DNA of 64,000 nucleotides from Virgibacillus sp. SK37 (GTDB lineage Bacteria > Bacillota > Bacilli > Bacillales > Amphibacillaceae). The DNA lies in contig NZ_CP007161.1 of the NCBI RefSeq assembly GCF_000725285.1, forward strand, positions 667,911-731,910. The letters run 5' to 3'. This document shows positions 9,353 to 18,675 of this stretch, in pieces. How positions within the stretch are numbered: position 1 is the stretch's first letter; every line of letters starts with the position of its first letter. Under the pieces are notes generated by a model. That model made no database searches. It was not told the origin of the DNA and saw nothing but the letters and a program-made list of their open reading frames with translations. Made by a program: the position numbers and the translations under genes.

Positions 9353-10261
9353 CTATAACTTAAATATAATCCCCATCAGCGAATAAATAATGACAGTGGA
9401 AAATAATACTGTCATATGAATAAGCGAATATACAAACAGGGAGGTTGCCCATTTTTCAGACGTTGCTTTGTGATACTGGGTAATGCTTAAGATAAGCCAT
9501 CCTGAACTTAACAATAAAGCCACAAGCATTAAGCCTAAGCTCAATGTACCAAAAAGGAAACTTATTGCAATCATAATAATCAAATAAACATTTGTTTGCA
9601 GATATGTCCTTCTTATTCCTTTTACTACAGGAAGCATGGGAACCTTTGCTGCTTCATATTGTTTATGGTTTCGAATAGCAATTGCGTAAAAGTGTGGCAT
9701 TTGCCAAATAATCATAACAACAAATAAACCTAGGACGGCTGGATGACTAATGTCAGGATATATTGCTGCCCAGCCAATTAGTGGAGGCATGGCTCCGGAG
9801 ATACTCCCTACCTCTGTGTTATACACTGTTCTCCTTTTCGTCCACATCGTATATGGTACGACATAAAAGAAAAGCCCCAAAAACCCGAGTAATGCAGCAA
9901 GCCAAGTAGTTAGGCTTAATAGTCCGATACCCGCAATACTTAAAATGATACCCATCCATAAAACAGTATGGAAGTTAATATCACCGGTAACGGTTGGGCG
10001 GCTTTTCGTTCTTTCCATAACAGCATCAATATCTCTATCATACAGATTATTAAATGCCCCGGCTGCTGCAATGACAAAAGCAGAGCCTACAATGGCAAAT
10101 AGTATATCAGGGAGCTTCTCCATGATACCGAATTGGTACGTATACATCGCTAGAGTAAGGCCAGCGAACATTGGTATTAAATTAGAACGTATAATTCCTA
10201 TTTTTACCGTCTTTGATAAAATATCAACAAATTTATGCTTTGCTCCCATTTTTTTGCTCAT
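9353..10261 (-). CDS. ctaB: Protoheme IX farnesyltransferase (heme O synthase)
   Basis: This 302-residue polytopic UbiA-family prenyltransferase adds farnesyl to heme B to give heme O, the precursor of heme A for aa3-type oxidases. The aspartate-rich motif NNLYDRDIDAVMERTKSRP and the second motif region YTMWTKRRT are present. The open frame reaches 10348, but ATG 10261 is chosen because AAAGGAAG lies upstream and MSKKMGAKHKFVDIL matches the usual N-terminus. It lies downstream of the same-strand qoxABCD operon, whose terminal oxidase needs heme A. A second copy is at 20333-21250. Confidence 0.93.
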   Translation of the reverse strand: MSKKMGAKHKFVDILSKTVKIGIIRSNLIPMFAGLTLAMYTYQFGIMEKLPDILFAIVGSAFVIAAAGAFNNLYDRDIDAVMERTKSRPTVTGDINFHTVLWMGIILSIAGIGLLSLTTWLAALLGFLGLFFYVVPYTMWTKRRTVYNTEVGSISGAMPPLIGWAAIYPDISHPAVLGLFVVMIIWQMPHFYAIAIRNHKQYEAAKVPMLPVVKGIRRTYLQTNVYLIIMIAISFLFGTLSLGLMLVALLLSSGWLILSITQYHKATSEKWATSLFVYSLIHMTVLFSTVIIYSLMGIIFKL

Positions 10262-10509
10262 TATATCTATCTTCCTTTTCTTTAACTGGTAAATCGTTGG
10301 ATAAAACGAACCAGTAAATATATGTCTCCTTGTACTATTATAGGACAAGTCGAGGTTTTTATCATGTGACAGTTTTTCAATAATTAACAGTCTTTTCTAG
10401 CGCTAGATGTTTTGTAAGTTTATCAGGAGGGAAATGATAAATAAATTTATAATAATTGTGTACATTTTGTGTCCAAAATAGGAATTATTTGTTACAATAG
10501 TTATATAAG

Positions 10510-10523
10510 AGAAATCGTTTTCA
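10510..10523. promoter_or_regulatory. cre-like (CcpA) site upstream of the 89-aa protein
   Basis: AGAAATCGTTTTCA matches the catabolite-responsive element consensus TGWAANCGNTNWCA at all but the first position. It follows a TACAAT -10-like box (10493-10498) and precedes the gene at 10552, a position expected to block transcription. The promoter lacks a clear -35, so this is tentative. Confidence 0.45.
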
Positions 10524-10551
10524 AGAAAAACACACAAAGGAGTTGAGATAA

Positions 10552-10821
10552 ATGGGTGTTACTGCAATGTTCTTGTTATTGGCAACGATTACGCCATTTC
10601 TACTAATTCAATTAAAAAGGCCGGTGTTTGCGGTAGTTCAGTCCGTGCTGCTCGTTGGTATGTGGTTGTATAGTTTTCAAATCATGTTTTTTACCGCGCC
10701 AGGTGCTTTTTCAATTTCTTGGATGATGTTTTACGGAAGCCTTATTGGTGCACATGTTGCTTGGATCATGTTTATTATCGCTTTGGTGGAAGAAAAACCT
10801 GCTACACTACAAGAGAACTAA
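10552..10821 (+). CDS. Small three-helix membrane protein, unknown function
   Basis: This 89-residue protein has about three hydrophobic segments (residues about 3-20, 26-47 and 52-78) and a short acidic tail. No family is recognised with certainty. ATG 10552 follows AAAGGAG. It lies divergent from ctaB and convergent with the qoxABCD-67-aa transcript. The position beside heme O synthase and the aa3-600 oxidase suggests a respiratory link, but that is only context. Confidence 0.7.
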   Translation: MGVTAMFLLLATITPFLLIQLKRPVFAVVQSVLLVGMWLYSFQIMFFTAPGAFSISWMMFYGSLIGAHVAWIMFIIALVEEKPATLQEN

Positions 10822-10831
10822 TTTAATAAAT

Positions 10832-10866
10832 AAAACGCGCTTGCTTTTCGGGCAAGCGCGTTTTTT
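10832..10866. terminator. Bidirectional terminator
   Basis: A perfect 13-bp GC-rich stem (10832-10844 with 10852-10864) carries A and T runs on both sides. It serves the plus-strand 89-aa gene and the minus-strand qox operon. Confidence 0.93.
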
Positions 10867-11068
10867 ATTTGTTATCTGGCTGCATTTTAAAAAGCTGAAA
10901 CATTGCTTGAATAAATGCAAGCACAGTTATTATTAAGAGAATAAATTTTGGTTCATAAGAGGAATAAAGAAAGCCACCCAAGGAAAAGGCTGTAAGAATA
11001 ATACAGGTAATAAACAAAAACATTGGCTTCCACGTATTTTTCTGTACGCTTTCGAGTTCTGTTTTCAT
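10865..11068 (-). CDS. Small two-helix membrane protein, QoxD-like
   Basis: This 67-residue protein has two membrane helices (about residues 15-37 and 41-58). Its second helix ends AFIQAMFQLFKM, resembling AVLQAGVQLFMFM in the neighbouring QoxD, so it may be a truncated or paralogous subunit IV. It starts 25 bp after qoxD ends, with GGAGAAG upstream, and is probably the fifth gene of the operon. A role as an accessory oxidase subunit is inference. It is too short for a firm family call. Confidence 0.7.
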   Translation of the reverse strand: MKTELESVQKNTWKPMFLFITCIILTAFSLGGFLYSSYEPKFILLIITVLAFIQAMFQLFKMQPDNK

Positions 11069-11093
11069 TACTTACTTCTCCTTCGTTTTTATA

Positions 11094-11462
11094 TTAATAG
11101 CCAGATTCCTCTTGATGTTGTTCATGATGGTGCTCATCGCCTCCGTTATCCCCATGATCATGACTAAATCCAAATGACATCGTGAAAAGGGATCCTGCTA
11201 CGACAATTGCTGCAAGTGCAAAGCCGTGGAACATCATATTCCATGGAACATGACCATTACCGCTTGCGGATTCTGTAACATGCATGAACATAAATAATTG
11301 GACGCCGGCTTGAAGAACCGCAAGTGCCATAATTCCAATTATAATCCACATTACTGGCAAGTCAGACTGCAATGCTGCCCAAGCAGCGACAACGGTCATA
11401 ACTAATGATAAAAGAAAACCGATAATATGGTTGGTTGGTATTCGTTTCTTACTGTTTGCCAT
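11094..11462 (-). CDS. qoxD: Cytochrome aa3-600 menaquinol oxidase subunit IV
   Basis: This 122-residue subunit has three membrane helices and a histidine-rich C-terminus (HDHGDNGGDEHHHEQH). The segment VLQAGVQLFMFMHVTESASGN is the family hallmark of bacterial subunit IV (QoxD/CyoD/CtaF). It is the fourth gene of qoxABCD, starting one base after the qoxC stop region. Subunit IV supports assembly of the oxidase and has no cofactor. The choice of QoxD over CtaF follows from the operon (see qoxA). Confidence 0.92.
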   Translation of the reverse strand: MANSKKRIPTNHIIGFLLSLVMTVVAAWAALQSDLPVMWIIIGIMALAVLQAGVQLFMFMHVTESASGNGHVPWNMMFHGFALAAIVVAGSLFTMSFGFSHDHGDNGGDEHHHEQHQEESGY

Positions 11463-11463
11463 A

Positions 11464-12069
11464 CTATAACACCATCCCTATTAGATAGACACTTGTAAAG
11501 ATAAAGATCCAAATGACATCCAAGAAGTGCCAATATAAACTGATGATAAAGAATTTACGGCTTGTAACGTTCGTAATACCTCGTTTTGAAATTTGGTGGA
11601 GCAATGCGAATGCCCAACCAATCCCAAGGGTAACGTGCAAACCGTGAGTGCCGGCTAAAATAAAGAAGCCTGACCAGTAGGCACTGGACTGTATTGTAGC
11701 ACCTTCATGTGCATAATGAATAAATTCATAGATTTCAAAACCAAGAAATCCTAAACCAAGCACAAGTGTAATCAACATCCACGTAGTAAGACCTTTCACA
11801 GATCCTCTTCGCATTTCATGGATAGCTAAACCACATGTAAAGCTACTGGTAAGCAGTAAAAAGGTCATGATTAAAACAATGCCCGGTTCAAACAATTCGG
11901 CAGGAGTCGGAGCATCTGCAGTACGGCCAAATAGTACCGCATAGGTTGCAAATAGGGTAGCAAACAACACGACTTCTGCTCCAAGGAAAATCCAGAAACC
12001 AAGAATCGTCATTTGACCTTCATTTGTTCTGTATTCCAATGGACCGGTAGTTTTTACTTCTTCCGACAT
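11464..12069 (-). CDS. qoxC: Cytochrome aa3-600 menaquinol oxidase subunit III
   Basis: This 201-residue subunit III has five membrane helices. ILGFWIFLGAEVVLFATLFATY, the invariant HEMRRGS loop, and the C-terminal SLYWHFLDVIWIFIF match QoxC. The open frame runs to 12117, but ATG 12069 is chosen because AAGGGGG lies 7 bases upstream and the frame before it overlaps qoxB. Subunit III stabilises the catalytic core. It lies between qoxB and qoxD with almost no spacing. Confidence 0.94.
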   Translation of the reverse strand: MSEEVKTTGPLEYRTNEGQMTILGFWIFLGAEVVLFATLFATYAVLFGRTADAPTPAELFEPGIVLIMTFLLLTSSFTCGLAIHEMRRGSVKGLTTWMLITLVLGLGFLGFEIYEFIHYAHEGATIQSSAYWSGFFILAGTHGLHVTLGIGWAFALLHQISKRGITNVTSRKFFIISLYWHFLDVIWIFIFTSVYLIGMVL

Positions 12070-12070
12070 A

Positions 12071-14014
12071 TCATAACCCCCTTGCTTTCCGCTCTGTGCG
12101 CTTAATTTCTTCAACACTTACATAATAACCTTCATCATAATCATAAGAACGAACGATCATGAGAATAATTCCGCCAATCAACCCAACAATGGCCAGCCAA
12201 ATCCATTCAAAAACAAGACCAAAGCTTGCAAGCCCTAAGAAAGCCATCATAATAAATGGTCGACCGGTATAGCTTGGCATATGGATCGGTTTTACATTGG
12301 TCTCATCAAAGGTAGTTTTTCCTTCTTTCTTCATGCGCACATATGGATCAATTTCATCTACATATGGCACAGTGGCGAAGTTATAGTAAGGAACTGGTGT
12401 AGTTGTAGCCCACTCCAGTGTACGCCCATTACCATTCCATGAATCACCGACTTTTTCACGTTCGCTATGACGATAGCTATAGTAAACGTTGTAAACGAAG
12501 ATAGCGAAGCCTATGCCCATTCCAAATGCACCTACGGTTGAAATAACGTTTAATGGCAACCATTCTGCCACATTTGTAATGAATAGTCTTCTAGGCATTC
12601 CATCTAATCCCAGGAAGTATTGTGGGAAGAAACAAACATGGAAGCCAATTACGAAAAACCAAAATGCCCATTTTCCGATTCGCTCGTTCATTTTGTGACC
12701 GAACATTTTCGGGTACCAATATACAAGACCTGCAAAGCAAGCAAATACAGTTCCAGCAATTAACACATAGTGAAAATGTGCAATAAGGAAATAAGAATTA
12801 TGGAATTGGTAATCTGCTGCTGCCATTCCAAGCATAACACCTGTAACTCCACCAAGTATAAAGCTAGGGATGAAGGCTAATGCCCACATCATGGCAACAG
12901 AGAACTCAATTTTTGACTTGTACAAAGTGGCAAGCCAGTTAAATATTTTAACACCTGTCGGAATCGCAATTAACATAGTAGATACAGAGAATACAGAATT
13001 AACAAAGGCGCCTGCACCCATTGTAAAGAAGTGATGCACCCAAACTAAAAAGCTGAGTAATGCAATGATAATCATCGACCATACCATGGCACTATAGCCA
13101 AATAGGCGTTTCTTTGCAAATGTGGCAATAACCTCGGAAAATATCCCGAACGCCGGTAAGATAACGATATAAACTTCCGGGTGTCCCCACATCCAAAACA
13201 GGTTTGCCCACATCATTGGCATGCCTTCCCCTGTTAATGTGAAAAATTGTGAGCCAAATACACGATCGATCGTTAGTAATGCTAGTGCGATCGTTAATAT
13301 TGGAAAAGCAAACACAATAATAAATGAAGTCACTAGTGTGGACCATGTGAATATCGGCATATGGAAAAGCTTCATTCCAGGTGCACGCATTTTTAGGATG
13401 GTTACCATTAAGTTAATCCCGGTTGCCAAGGTACCTATTCCCGAAAGTTGCAGTCCCATTAAGTAAAAGTTCTGCCCTGGTCCAGGACTCATAGCAGCTC
13501 CGGATAGTGGGGTATAGCTTGTCCAACCAGCATCCGGTGAACCTCCGATAACGAAGGAAATGTTGAATAACATTGCACCTATAAAGAAGGCCCAGAAACT
13601 TAAGGCATTTAAATATGGAAACGCGAAGTCACGTGCTCCTATTTGTAATGGAACAATAATATTCATTAATCCGATTAAAAATGGCATTGCCATAAATATA
13701 ATCATAATTGTACCGTGTGTTGTAAAAATTTCATTATAATGTTGCGAATCTAAAAAACCTAAATCCGGAAATGCCAGCTGTACACGCATCATCATGGCGT
13801 CCATTCCACCACGGAATAGCATGGCAAGGGCACTTAGGATATACATGATCCCGATTTTTTTATGGTCAACAGTAGTCAACCATTCTCTCCATAGCCATCC
13901 CCATTTTTTAAAATAGGTTAATAGAAAGAGAATTGCTACTGTTACAAGACCAATAGAGACCATTGCTCCGTAAATGAGCGGGTCGCCATCAACTAAAAGG
14001 GCTTTTATATTCAT
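12071..14014 (-). CDS. qoxB: Cytochrome aa3-600 menaquinol oxidase subunit I
   Basis: This 647-residue subunit I carries the heme-copper core that reduces oxygen to water and pumps protons. Metal ligands appear in THGTIMIIFMAMPF (low-spin heme His), WGHPEVYIVILPAFG (CuB His and the Tyr), HHFFTMG (CuB His pair) and HFHYVLIAG (heme His pair). The N-terminus DGDPLIYGAMVSIGLVT and the extended C-terminal helices match QoxB and not CtaD of the caa3 oxidase. It is a polytopic plasma-membrane protein. ATG 14014 follows an AAAGCAGGTG ribosome site. Confidence 0.95.
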   Translation of the reverse strand: MNIKALLVDGDPLIYGAMVSIGLVTVAILFLLTYFKKWGWLWREWLTTVDHKKIGIMYILSALAMLFRGGMDAMMMRVQLAFPDLGFLDSQHYNEIFTTHGTIMIIFMAMPFLIGLMNIIVPLQIGARDFAFPYLNALSFWAFFIGAMLFNISFVIGGSPDAGWTSYTPLSGAAMSPGPGQNFYLMGLQLSGIGTLATGINLMVTILKMRAPGMKLFHMPIFTWSTLVTSFIIVFAFPILTIALALLTIDRVFGSQFFTLTGEGMPMMWANLFWMWGHPEVYIVILPAFGIFSEVIATFAKKRLFGYSAMVWSMIIIALLSFLVWVHHFFTMGAGAFVNSVFSVSTMLIAIPTGVKIFNWLATLYKSKIEFSVAMMWALAFIPSFILGGVTGVMLGMAAADYQFHNSYFLIAHFHYVLIAGTVFACFAGLVYWYPKMFGHKMNERIGKWAFWFFVIGFHVCFFPQYFLGLDGMPRRLFITNVAEWLPLNVISTVGAFGMGIGFAIFVYNVYYSYRHSEREKVGDSWNGNGRTLEWATTTPVPYYNFATVPYVDEIDPYVRMKKEGKTTFDETNVKPIHMPSYTGRPFIMMAFLGLASFGLVFEWIWLAIVGLIGGIILMIVRSYDYDEGYYVSVEEIKRTERKARGL

Positions 14015-14038
14015 GGTTTCACCTGCTTTCCTAATCCT

Positions 14039-14980
14039 TTATTGAAAAGTTTCCTCTTCTTTAATTTTGTCTAAATGTAGTTTTTGTTCAAAAAGCTCAC
14101 GATAACGTTTAACTGAGTAATCCATGCCTTCCTTTGTGGCATGATTCACATATTCTAAATGAGTGGAAGAAAATGAATCTATATCCGTAAGACCGGGTTT
14201 TAGTAATTCATCATACTTTTTCTGTGTTAATTTTGGAGCTTCATTTTGTATATTGCTTACCCAATCATTGAAGGCTGATTCACTTTCTGCATGTACCTTA
14301 AAAGTTTGTGCTGCAAAGCCTTCTCCATTAAAATTGGAATTTCGTCCATCATAGACGCCTTCCTCATCTGCCTGTAGGAATAAAGTTGTTTGCATTCCAG
14401 CCATGTTGTATTTCTGACCACCAAGAGATGGAATCCAAAGTGCTGTCATCGCATCAGCTGAGGTGAGTCTAAACTCAATTGGTCGGTCCTTTGGTATGTG
14501 TAAGTAATTGACCGTCTCAATATTTTGTTCCGGGTAGCTGAAGAACCACTTCCAGTCAGCTGTTGTTGCATGAATCACTAAAGGTTCTTTTGCCGGCTCT
14601 GCCTCCACAGGCTCGGGTGCTTTCTCCAAATCAAATAAGGTAGTAACTGTTGGAATAGATAACATTACCACTATGATAACAGGGATAACTGTCCATACTA
14701 CTTCAATAGCTTTATTACCATGTAAGTTTGGAGCATAGTCACTTTCTTTACGATTTGGGCGACTTTCCCTATATTTGATGATCATGTACGTAAACAAAGC
14801 GAATACTACTACAATAATTCCAAGCATAAACCATAGGGAGTATATAATCAGATCATATTGCTTTTGAGCAACCGGCCCTTTTGGATCAAGCACTGTGATA
14901 CCTTCACAACCACTCAAAAATACGAGTAAAACAAGTGATGCTAAAACAATCCATTTTGACCGCAGAAGTTTAGATTTCAT
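14039..14980 (-). CDS. qoxA: Cytochrome aa3-600 menaquinol oxidase subunit II (lipoprotein)
   Basis: This 313-residue subunit II starts with a lipoprotein signal (hydrophobic stretch then LSGC, the Cys near residue 25), has two membrane helices (about 43-66 and 88-110) and a periplasm-facing cupredoxin domain. The lipobox Cys is the only cysteine in the protein, so the CuA Cys pair is missing, and there is no cytochrome c domain. This marks it as a quinol oxidase, not caa3. VLDPKGPVAQKQ and DWKWFFSYPEQNIETVNYL are typical of QoxA. GGAGGGG precedes ATG 14980. It leads qoxABCD. Confidence 0.95.
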   Translation of the reverse strand: MKSKLLRSKWIVLASLVLLVFLSGCEGITVLDPKGPVAQKQYDLIIYSLWFMLGIIVVVFALFTYMIIKYRESRPNRKESDYAPNLHGNKAIEVVWTVIPVIIVVMLSIPTVTTLFDLEKAPEPVEAEPAKEPLVIHATTADWKWFFSYPEQNIETVNYLHIPKDRPIEFRLTSADAMTALWIPSLGGQKYNMAGMQTTLFLQADEEGVYDGRNSNFNGEGFAAQTFKVHAESESAFNDWVSNIQNEAPKLTQKKYDELLKPGLTDIDSFSSTHLEYVNHATKEGMDYSVKRYRELFEQKLHLDKIKEEETFQ

Positions 14981-15040
14981 GGGATTGCCCCTCCTGTCTA
15001 TCCATTATTTTAAAAAATTTATTCATTATCGGATTTCCCG

Positions 15041-15049
15041 AGTATACCA
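15041..15049 (-). promoter_or_regulatory. Possible extended -10 promoter of qoxA
   Basis: On the minus strand TGGTATACT (TGn plus TATACT) lies about 60 bp upstream of qoxA. A TTGACA at 15084-15089 is too far (37 bp) to be its partner. The rest of the 363-bp gap to the PBP gene is AT-rich with nothing else recognised. Confidence 0.4.
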
Positions 15050-15343
15050 AATTTAAAGAGCTTTTTTTACGTTTTTATAAAAGTGTCAAGTAACTTTCAA
15101 TTTATAGTAAAATTTTTGTCACAAATTGTCGACGGTCAAAGGGAATTTGTCTGGTGTTTTCCCTAAATTAAAGAAAATAAGCCATATGTTTCTTTAAAAG
15201 CTACTTCTTTTTCACTATTAAATTAAATGCATAAAATACGTTTTAACCGAAAGAGACACAAGTTACCATTTTCTTTATGTTTCAGATTTTATGGGAATGG
15301 GTATCTCTTCATAAGGAATGAAGTGGCATAAGGGGGGAGAGAC

Positions 15344-17878
15344 ATGGGGAAAAATATCCAGTCTCGTAAACAATATAAAAAGGAAAAGAAGAAGGGTGCG
15401 AAAGAAAAAAGTAAATCTAAAAAAGTCTTTTTTCGTATCTTTATGGCATTTGTGTTAATAGGTGTATTAGCCATCGGTTTAGGTGGTTATACAGTAATAG
15501 CATACATAAGTGATGCACCGGAAATTACACCTGCCCAGTTGGAAAATCCCCAGTCATCGACTATCTATGATATGAATGATCAAGAGGTAACAGATGTAGC
15601 TGGGAAAGAATATAGAGAGGTTGTTCCACTCGAAAAAATACCGAAGCATGTCCAAAATGCTTTCATCGCCGTGGAAGATGTCCGATTTTGGGAGCATGGA
15701 GGCGTTGATATTAAACGCATTGGTGGCGCTGTGCTTGCGAATGTAAAGAATGGTTTTGGTGCGGAAGGTGCCAGTACCATTACACAACAGTTAGTGAAAA
15801 AATCTTTTCTGAGCCCGGAGAAAACGATTGAAAGAAAAGTACAGGAAGCTTACTTGGCAGTTAAGATGGAGGAAAAGTACACCAAAAAAGAAATATTGGA
15901 AATGTATTTGAATAAAATCTATTTTGGTGAAGGTGCTTATGGTGTTTCTACAGCAGCAGAAGTTTACTTTGGAAAATCTGTGGAGGAGCTGACCAACAGT
16001 GAAGCAGCTCTGCTTGCAGGCTTACCACAGCGTCCAAGTGGCTATAATCCATACAAGCATCCGGAGCTTGCTAAAAAACGGAGAGATACAGTTATTTCTT
16101 TAATGGAAAAGCATGGTTTTATATCTGCAGAGGAGAGTAAAAAGGCTCAATCAACTGCAGTAGAAGATATGCTGACAGAACAAAAGGACAATACTTCTTA
16201 TGATAGTTATGTCGATCAAGTTATTCATGAATTAAAAAAGAAGGGCATTTCTGAAAAGGACCTCTATACTTCCGGTCTGAAAATATACACTACCCTTGAT
16301 CCGAAAGCTCAAAAATTCACTGATAAAGTATTGACAACAGATGAATATATCTCCTATCCCGATGATAAGCTGAAAGCAGGTGTAGTCCTACTTGATACAA
16401 AAACGGGGGCTATTCGTGCAATTGGCGGGAATAGAAGTCCGGATGAAGAAGATATAAAGAAAGGATATAACTATGCAACACAATTAAGACGTCAGCCTGG
16501 TTCCACAGCCAAGCCGATTATGGCGTATGGGCCGGCAATTGAAAAATTAAAATGGTCTACGTATAAGCAAATTGAGGATGAAGAAGTAGAAATAAATGGG
16601 AAGACATTCCGAAATTGGGATAGGAGGTTCCATGGTGAGATTTCTATCCGGACCGCATTGCAATGGTCCTATAACATTCCGGCAATTAAGACCATGCAAA
16701 AGGTCGGGCCTGAGAATGCTAAAGAATTTGCAGGGAAATTAGGAATCAACTTGGAGAACGTATATCCATCCTATGCAATTGGTGGATTTGAGCATGGTAC
16801 TTCACCAATGCATCTGGCAGGGGCTTACGCTGCTTTTGGTAACAAAGGGGAATATAATAAACCCCATACAATTCGAAAAGTAGTTTTTCCTGAAGGTAAG
16901 GAAGAAAATTTTCAACCAGAATCAGAAAAAGCCATGAGTGACTATACAGCATATATGGTTACAGATATGTTGAAAACGGTAGTTAAAGAAGGAACAGGGA
17001 AAATGGCTAATATTCCTGGTCTGCCCTTAGCAGGAAAAACCGGTACAAAAATGCTTCCTGAACACATTCAGGGAGAAGGTGTATCTGACGCTTGGTTTGC
17101 AGGCTATACAACAGATTATACTGCAGCAGTATGGACCGGTTATGATAAAACAACCCAGGAAACCTATATTAAAAAAGAAGATGATGATATTTCTAAATTG
17201 ATCTTCAAGTATATTATGGAAGAAGTATCAAAAGAAAAAGAGACATCCGACTTTGAAAAACCATCTTCTGTCGTAGAAGTGGAAATCGATAAAGAAACCG
17301 GTCTTAAAGCAAATAAATATACTCCGGAAGAAAATACTGTTACCGAATTATTCGTAAAAGGCACTGTTCCTGAAACGAAGCCAATTCCAGTACCAAATAA
17401 CCCAGATCCGGAAGAAAAAAATAAGGAAGAAAAGGAGCAAGAAAAGGATAAAGAAGAAAAAGACCAGGAGAAAAAAGAAAAGGATAAAGAGAAAGAGAAA
17501 AAAGAGCAAGAAAAGAAAGATAAAGAAGATAAGACAGATAAAGACAAGAAAGACGAACAGAATAAAGATCAAGAACAAAACGGTGATCAAGGCAAAGATC
17601 AAGGAGAAAATTCAGACCAAGACAAAGACAAAGACAAGGGAAATGAAGGAACGGAACAAGATAAGGGGAATAAAGACGAAGGTGGCGATTCAGAGGAGGG
17701 ATCCAATAAAGAAGATAAGAAAGACGAAAGCTCCTCTGAAAATAAAAAAGATGGCCAATCCAATGGTGGCGACAAAAAGGATGTAACTAATCAAAGTAGC
17801 TCTAAAAATAAAACAGGGAGTTCAGCGGATGCTCAAAAGAAGGATTCCAGCTCAACGAAAAATAATGGTGGTGGCTGA
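15344..17878 (+). CDS. Class A penicillin-binding protein (transglycosylase/transpeptidase)
   Basis: This 844-residue bifunctional peptidoglycan synthase has a basic cytoplasmic N-terminus, one membrane anchor (about 28-55), a GT51 transglycosylase domain with catalytic Glu about 111 in EDVRFWEHGGVD and GASTITQQLVKK, and a transpeptidase domain with SxxK at Ser about 387 (GSTAKP), SYN near 442 and KTGT near 565. From about residue 688 to the end is a low-complexity tail of Lys, Glu, Asp, Gln and Ser, likely an extended linker in the wall. GGGGGGAG precedes ATG 15344. It resembles PonA (PBP1) in domain order. The exact orthologue is not certain. Confidence 0.92.
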   Translation: MGKNIQSRKQYKKEKKKGAKEKSKSKKVFFRIFMAFVLIGVLAIGLGGYTVIAYISDAPEITPAQLENPQSSTIYDMNDQEVTDVAGKEYREVVPLEKIPKHVQNAFIAVEDVRFWEHGGVDIKRIGGAVLANVKNGFGAEGASTITQQLVKKSFLSPEKTIERKVQEAYLAVKMEEKYTKKEILEMYLNKIYFGEGAYGVSTAAEVYFGKSVEELTNSEAALLAGLPQRPSGYNPYKHPELAKKRRDTVISLMEKHGFISAEESKKAQSTAVEDMLTEQKDNTSYDSYVDQVIHELKKKGISEKDLYTSGLKIYTTLDPKAQKFTDKVLTTDEYISYPDDKLKAGVVLLDTKTGAIRAIGGNRSPDEEDIKKGYNYATQLRRQPGSTAKPIMAYGPAIEKLKWSTYKQIEDEEVEINGKTFRNWDRRFHGEISIRTALQWSYNIPAIKTMQKVGPENAKEFAGKLGINLENVYPSYAIGGFEHGTSPMHLAGAYAAFGNKGEYNKPHTIRKVVFPEGKEENFQPESEKAMSDYTAYMVTDMLKTVVKEGTGKMANIPGLPLAGKTGTKMLPEHIQGEGVSDAWFAGYTTDYTAAVWTGYDKTTQETYIKKEDDDISKLIFKYIMEEVSKEKETSDFEKPSSVVEVEIDKETGLKANKYTPEENTVTELFVKGTVPETKPIPVPNNPDPEEKNKEEKEQEKDKEEKDQEKKEKDKEKEKKEQEKKDKEDKTDKDKKDEQNKDQEQNGDQGKDQGENSDQDKDKDKGNEGTEQDKGNKDEGGDSEEGSNKEDKKDESSSENKKDGQSNGGDKKDVTNQSSSKNKTGSSADAQKKDSSSTKNNGGG

Positions 17879-17947
17879 TCCTTCCTGTGAACTTCTAATG
17901 AAATAAATACAATATGTAAAAATTTTTTACTAATTTTGTATAATCCC

Positions 17948-17975
17948 TTGCATTTTATATTTTTTTCAGTATAAT
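17948..17975 (+). promoter_or_regulatory. Promoter of the cold-shock gene
   Basis: TTGCAT (17948-17953) and a perfect TATAAT (17970-17975) are 16 bp apart. Transcription from about 17982 gives a 5' untranslated leader of about 107 nt, as is usual for cold-shock genes. Confidence 0.65.
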
Positions 17976-18088
17976 AAAGAGTAATTATTCTTGTTCGGTG
18001 TGTAAGAAGGATTTAATTTTCACCTTCGATTTCTAATTGAGCAACAATAGTAATATAATGTGGCTATGCCACGTAGGAGGAAACAAAC

Positions 18089-18289
18089 ATGCAAGAAGGT
18101 TCAGTAAAATGGTTTAACGCAGAAAAAGGTTTCGGTTTCATCGAAGTTGAAGGTGGAGACGATGTATTCGTACATTTCTCAGCTATCCAAGGTGAAGGAT
18201 TCAAAACTTTAGAAGAAGGTCAAAAAGTTTCTTTTGATATCGAAGAAGGACAACGCGGACCTCAAGCAACTAACGTTGTTAAGGCGTAA
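18089..18289 (+). CDS. Cold-shock protein (CspA/CspB family)
   Basis: This 66-residue OB-fold protein binds single-stranded RNA and DNA and acts as an RNA chaperone. RNP1 is seen as KGFGFIEV (about 13-20) and RNP2 as DVFVHFSAI (about 25-33), with the start [13 protein letters not shown]. Length is typical. A strong TAGGAGG lies upstream. The approximately 107-nt leader could allow temperature control. The paralogue name (cspB, cspC or cspD) cannot be settled here. Confidence 0.96.
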   Translation: MQEGSVKWFNAEKGFGFIEVEGGDDVFVHFSAIQGEGFKTLEEGQKVSFDIEEGQRGPQATNVVKA

Positions 18290-18294
18290 CTTAT

Positions 18295-18327
18295 AAAAAA
18301 AGGACTCTATTACAGAGTCCTTTTTTA
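18295..18327 (+). terminator. Terminator after the cold-shock gene
   Basis: AGGACTCT (18301-18308) pairs with AGAGTCCT (18314-18321), with A and T tracts of about seven bases on the sides. Confidence 0.93.
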
Positions 18328-18360
18328 TTTTTATGAAAACATTGATGCTCCGGTAATTGC

Positions 18361-18573
18361 TGGAAAGCGGATGACGGACATTGGGAGCGCAAAATCGTGG
18401 TGGAATGTCTATCATAAAGTGGATGACAGACATTGGGAGCGCAAAACCAGCCGTGAATGTCTATCATAAAGCAGATGACAGACATTGCGAGCACAAAACC
18501 GGTCGTGAATGTCTATCATAAAGGTAATGACAGACATTGGGAGTGCAAAATCGCGGTGGAATGTCTATCATAA
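18361..18573. repeat. 52-bp tandem repeat array, left part
   Basis: Four diverged units start GACATT at 18377, 18429, 18481 and 18533, an exact 52-bp period. Each unit carries AATGTCTATCAT and ATGACAGACATT, which form a hairpin with one mismatch. The array continues on the far side of the IS element at 20059. Confidence 0.9.
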
Positions 18574-18675
18574 GATGATGTACAATATTTTGTGTAAGAA
18601 AGAAGTTTAAATAAAAATAGGTAGGACATCCTCTTTATAGCTAGTCCAATAACTAATTGAAAGGATGACCTACCG

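Noticed and set aside
12071-14980. cytochrome caa3 oxidase (ctaCDEF)
   Set aside because: Subunit II lacks the CuA cysteines and cytochrome c domain, and subunit I matches QoxB. The operon is a quinol oxidase.
17164-17602. Ser/Phe-rich frames opposite the PBP tail, and similar frames opposite the CAP gene
   Set aside because: They are complements of Lys/Glu-rich low-complexity coding DNA and not genes.
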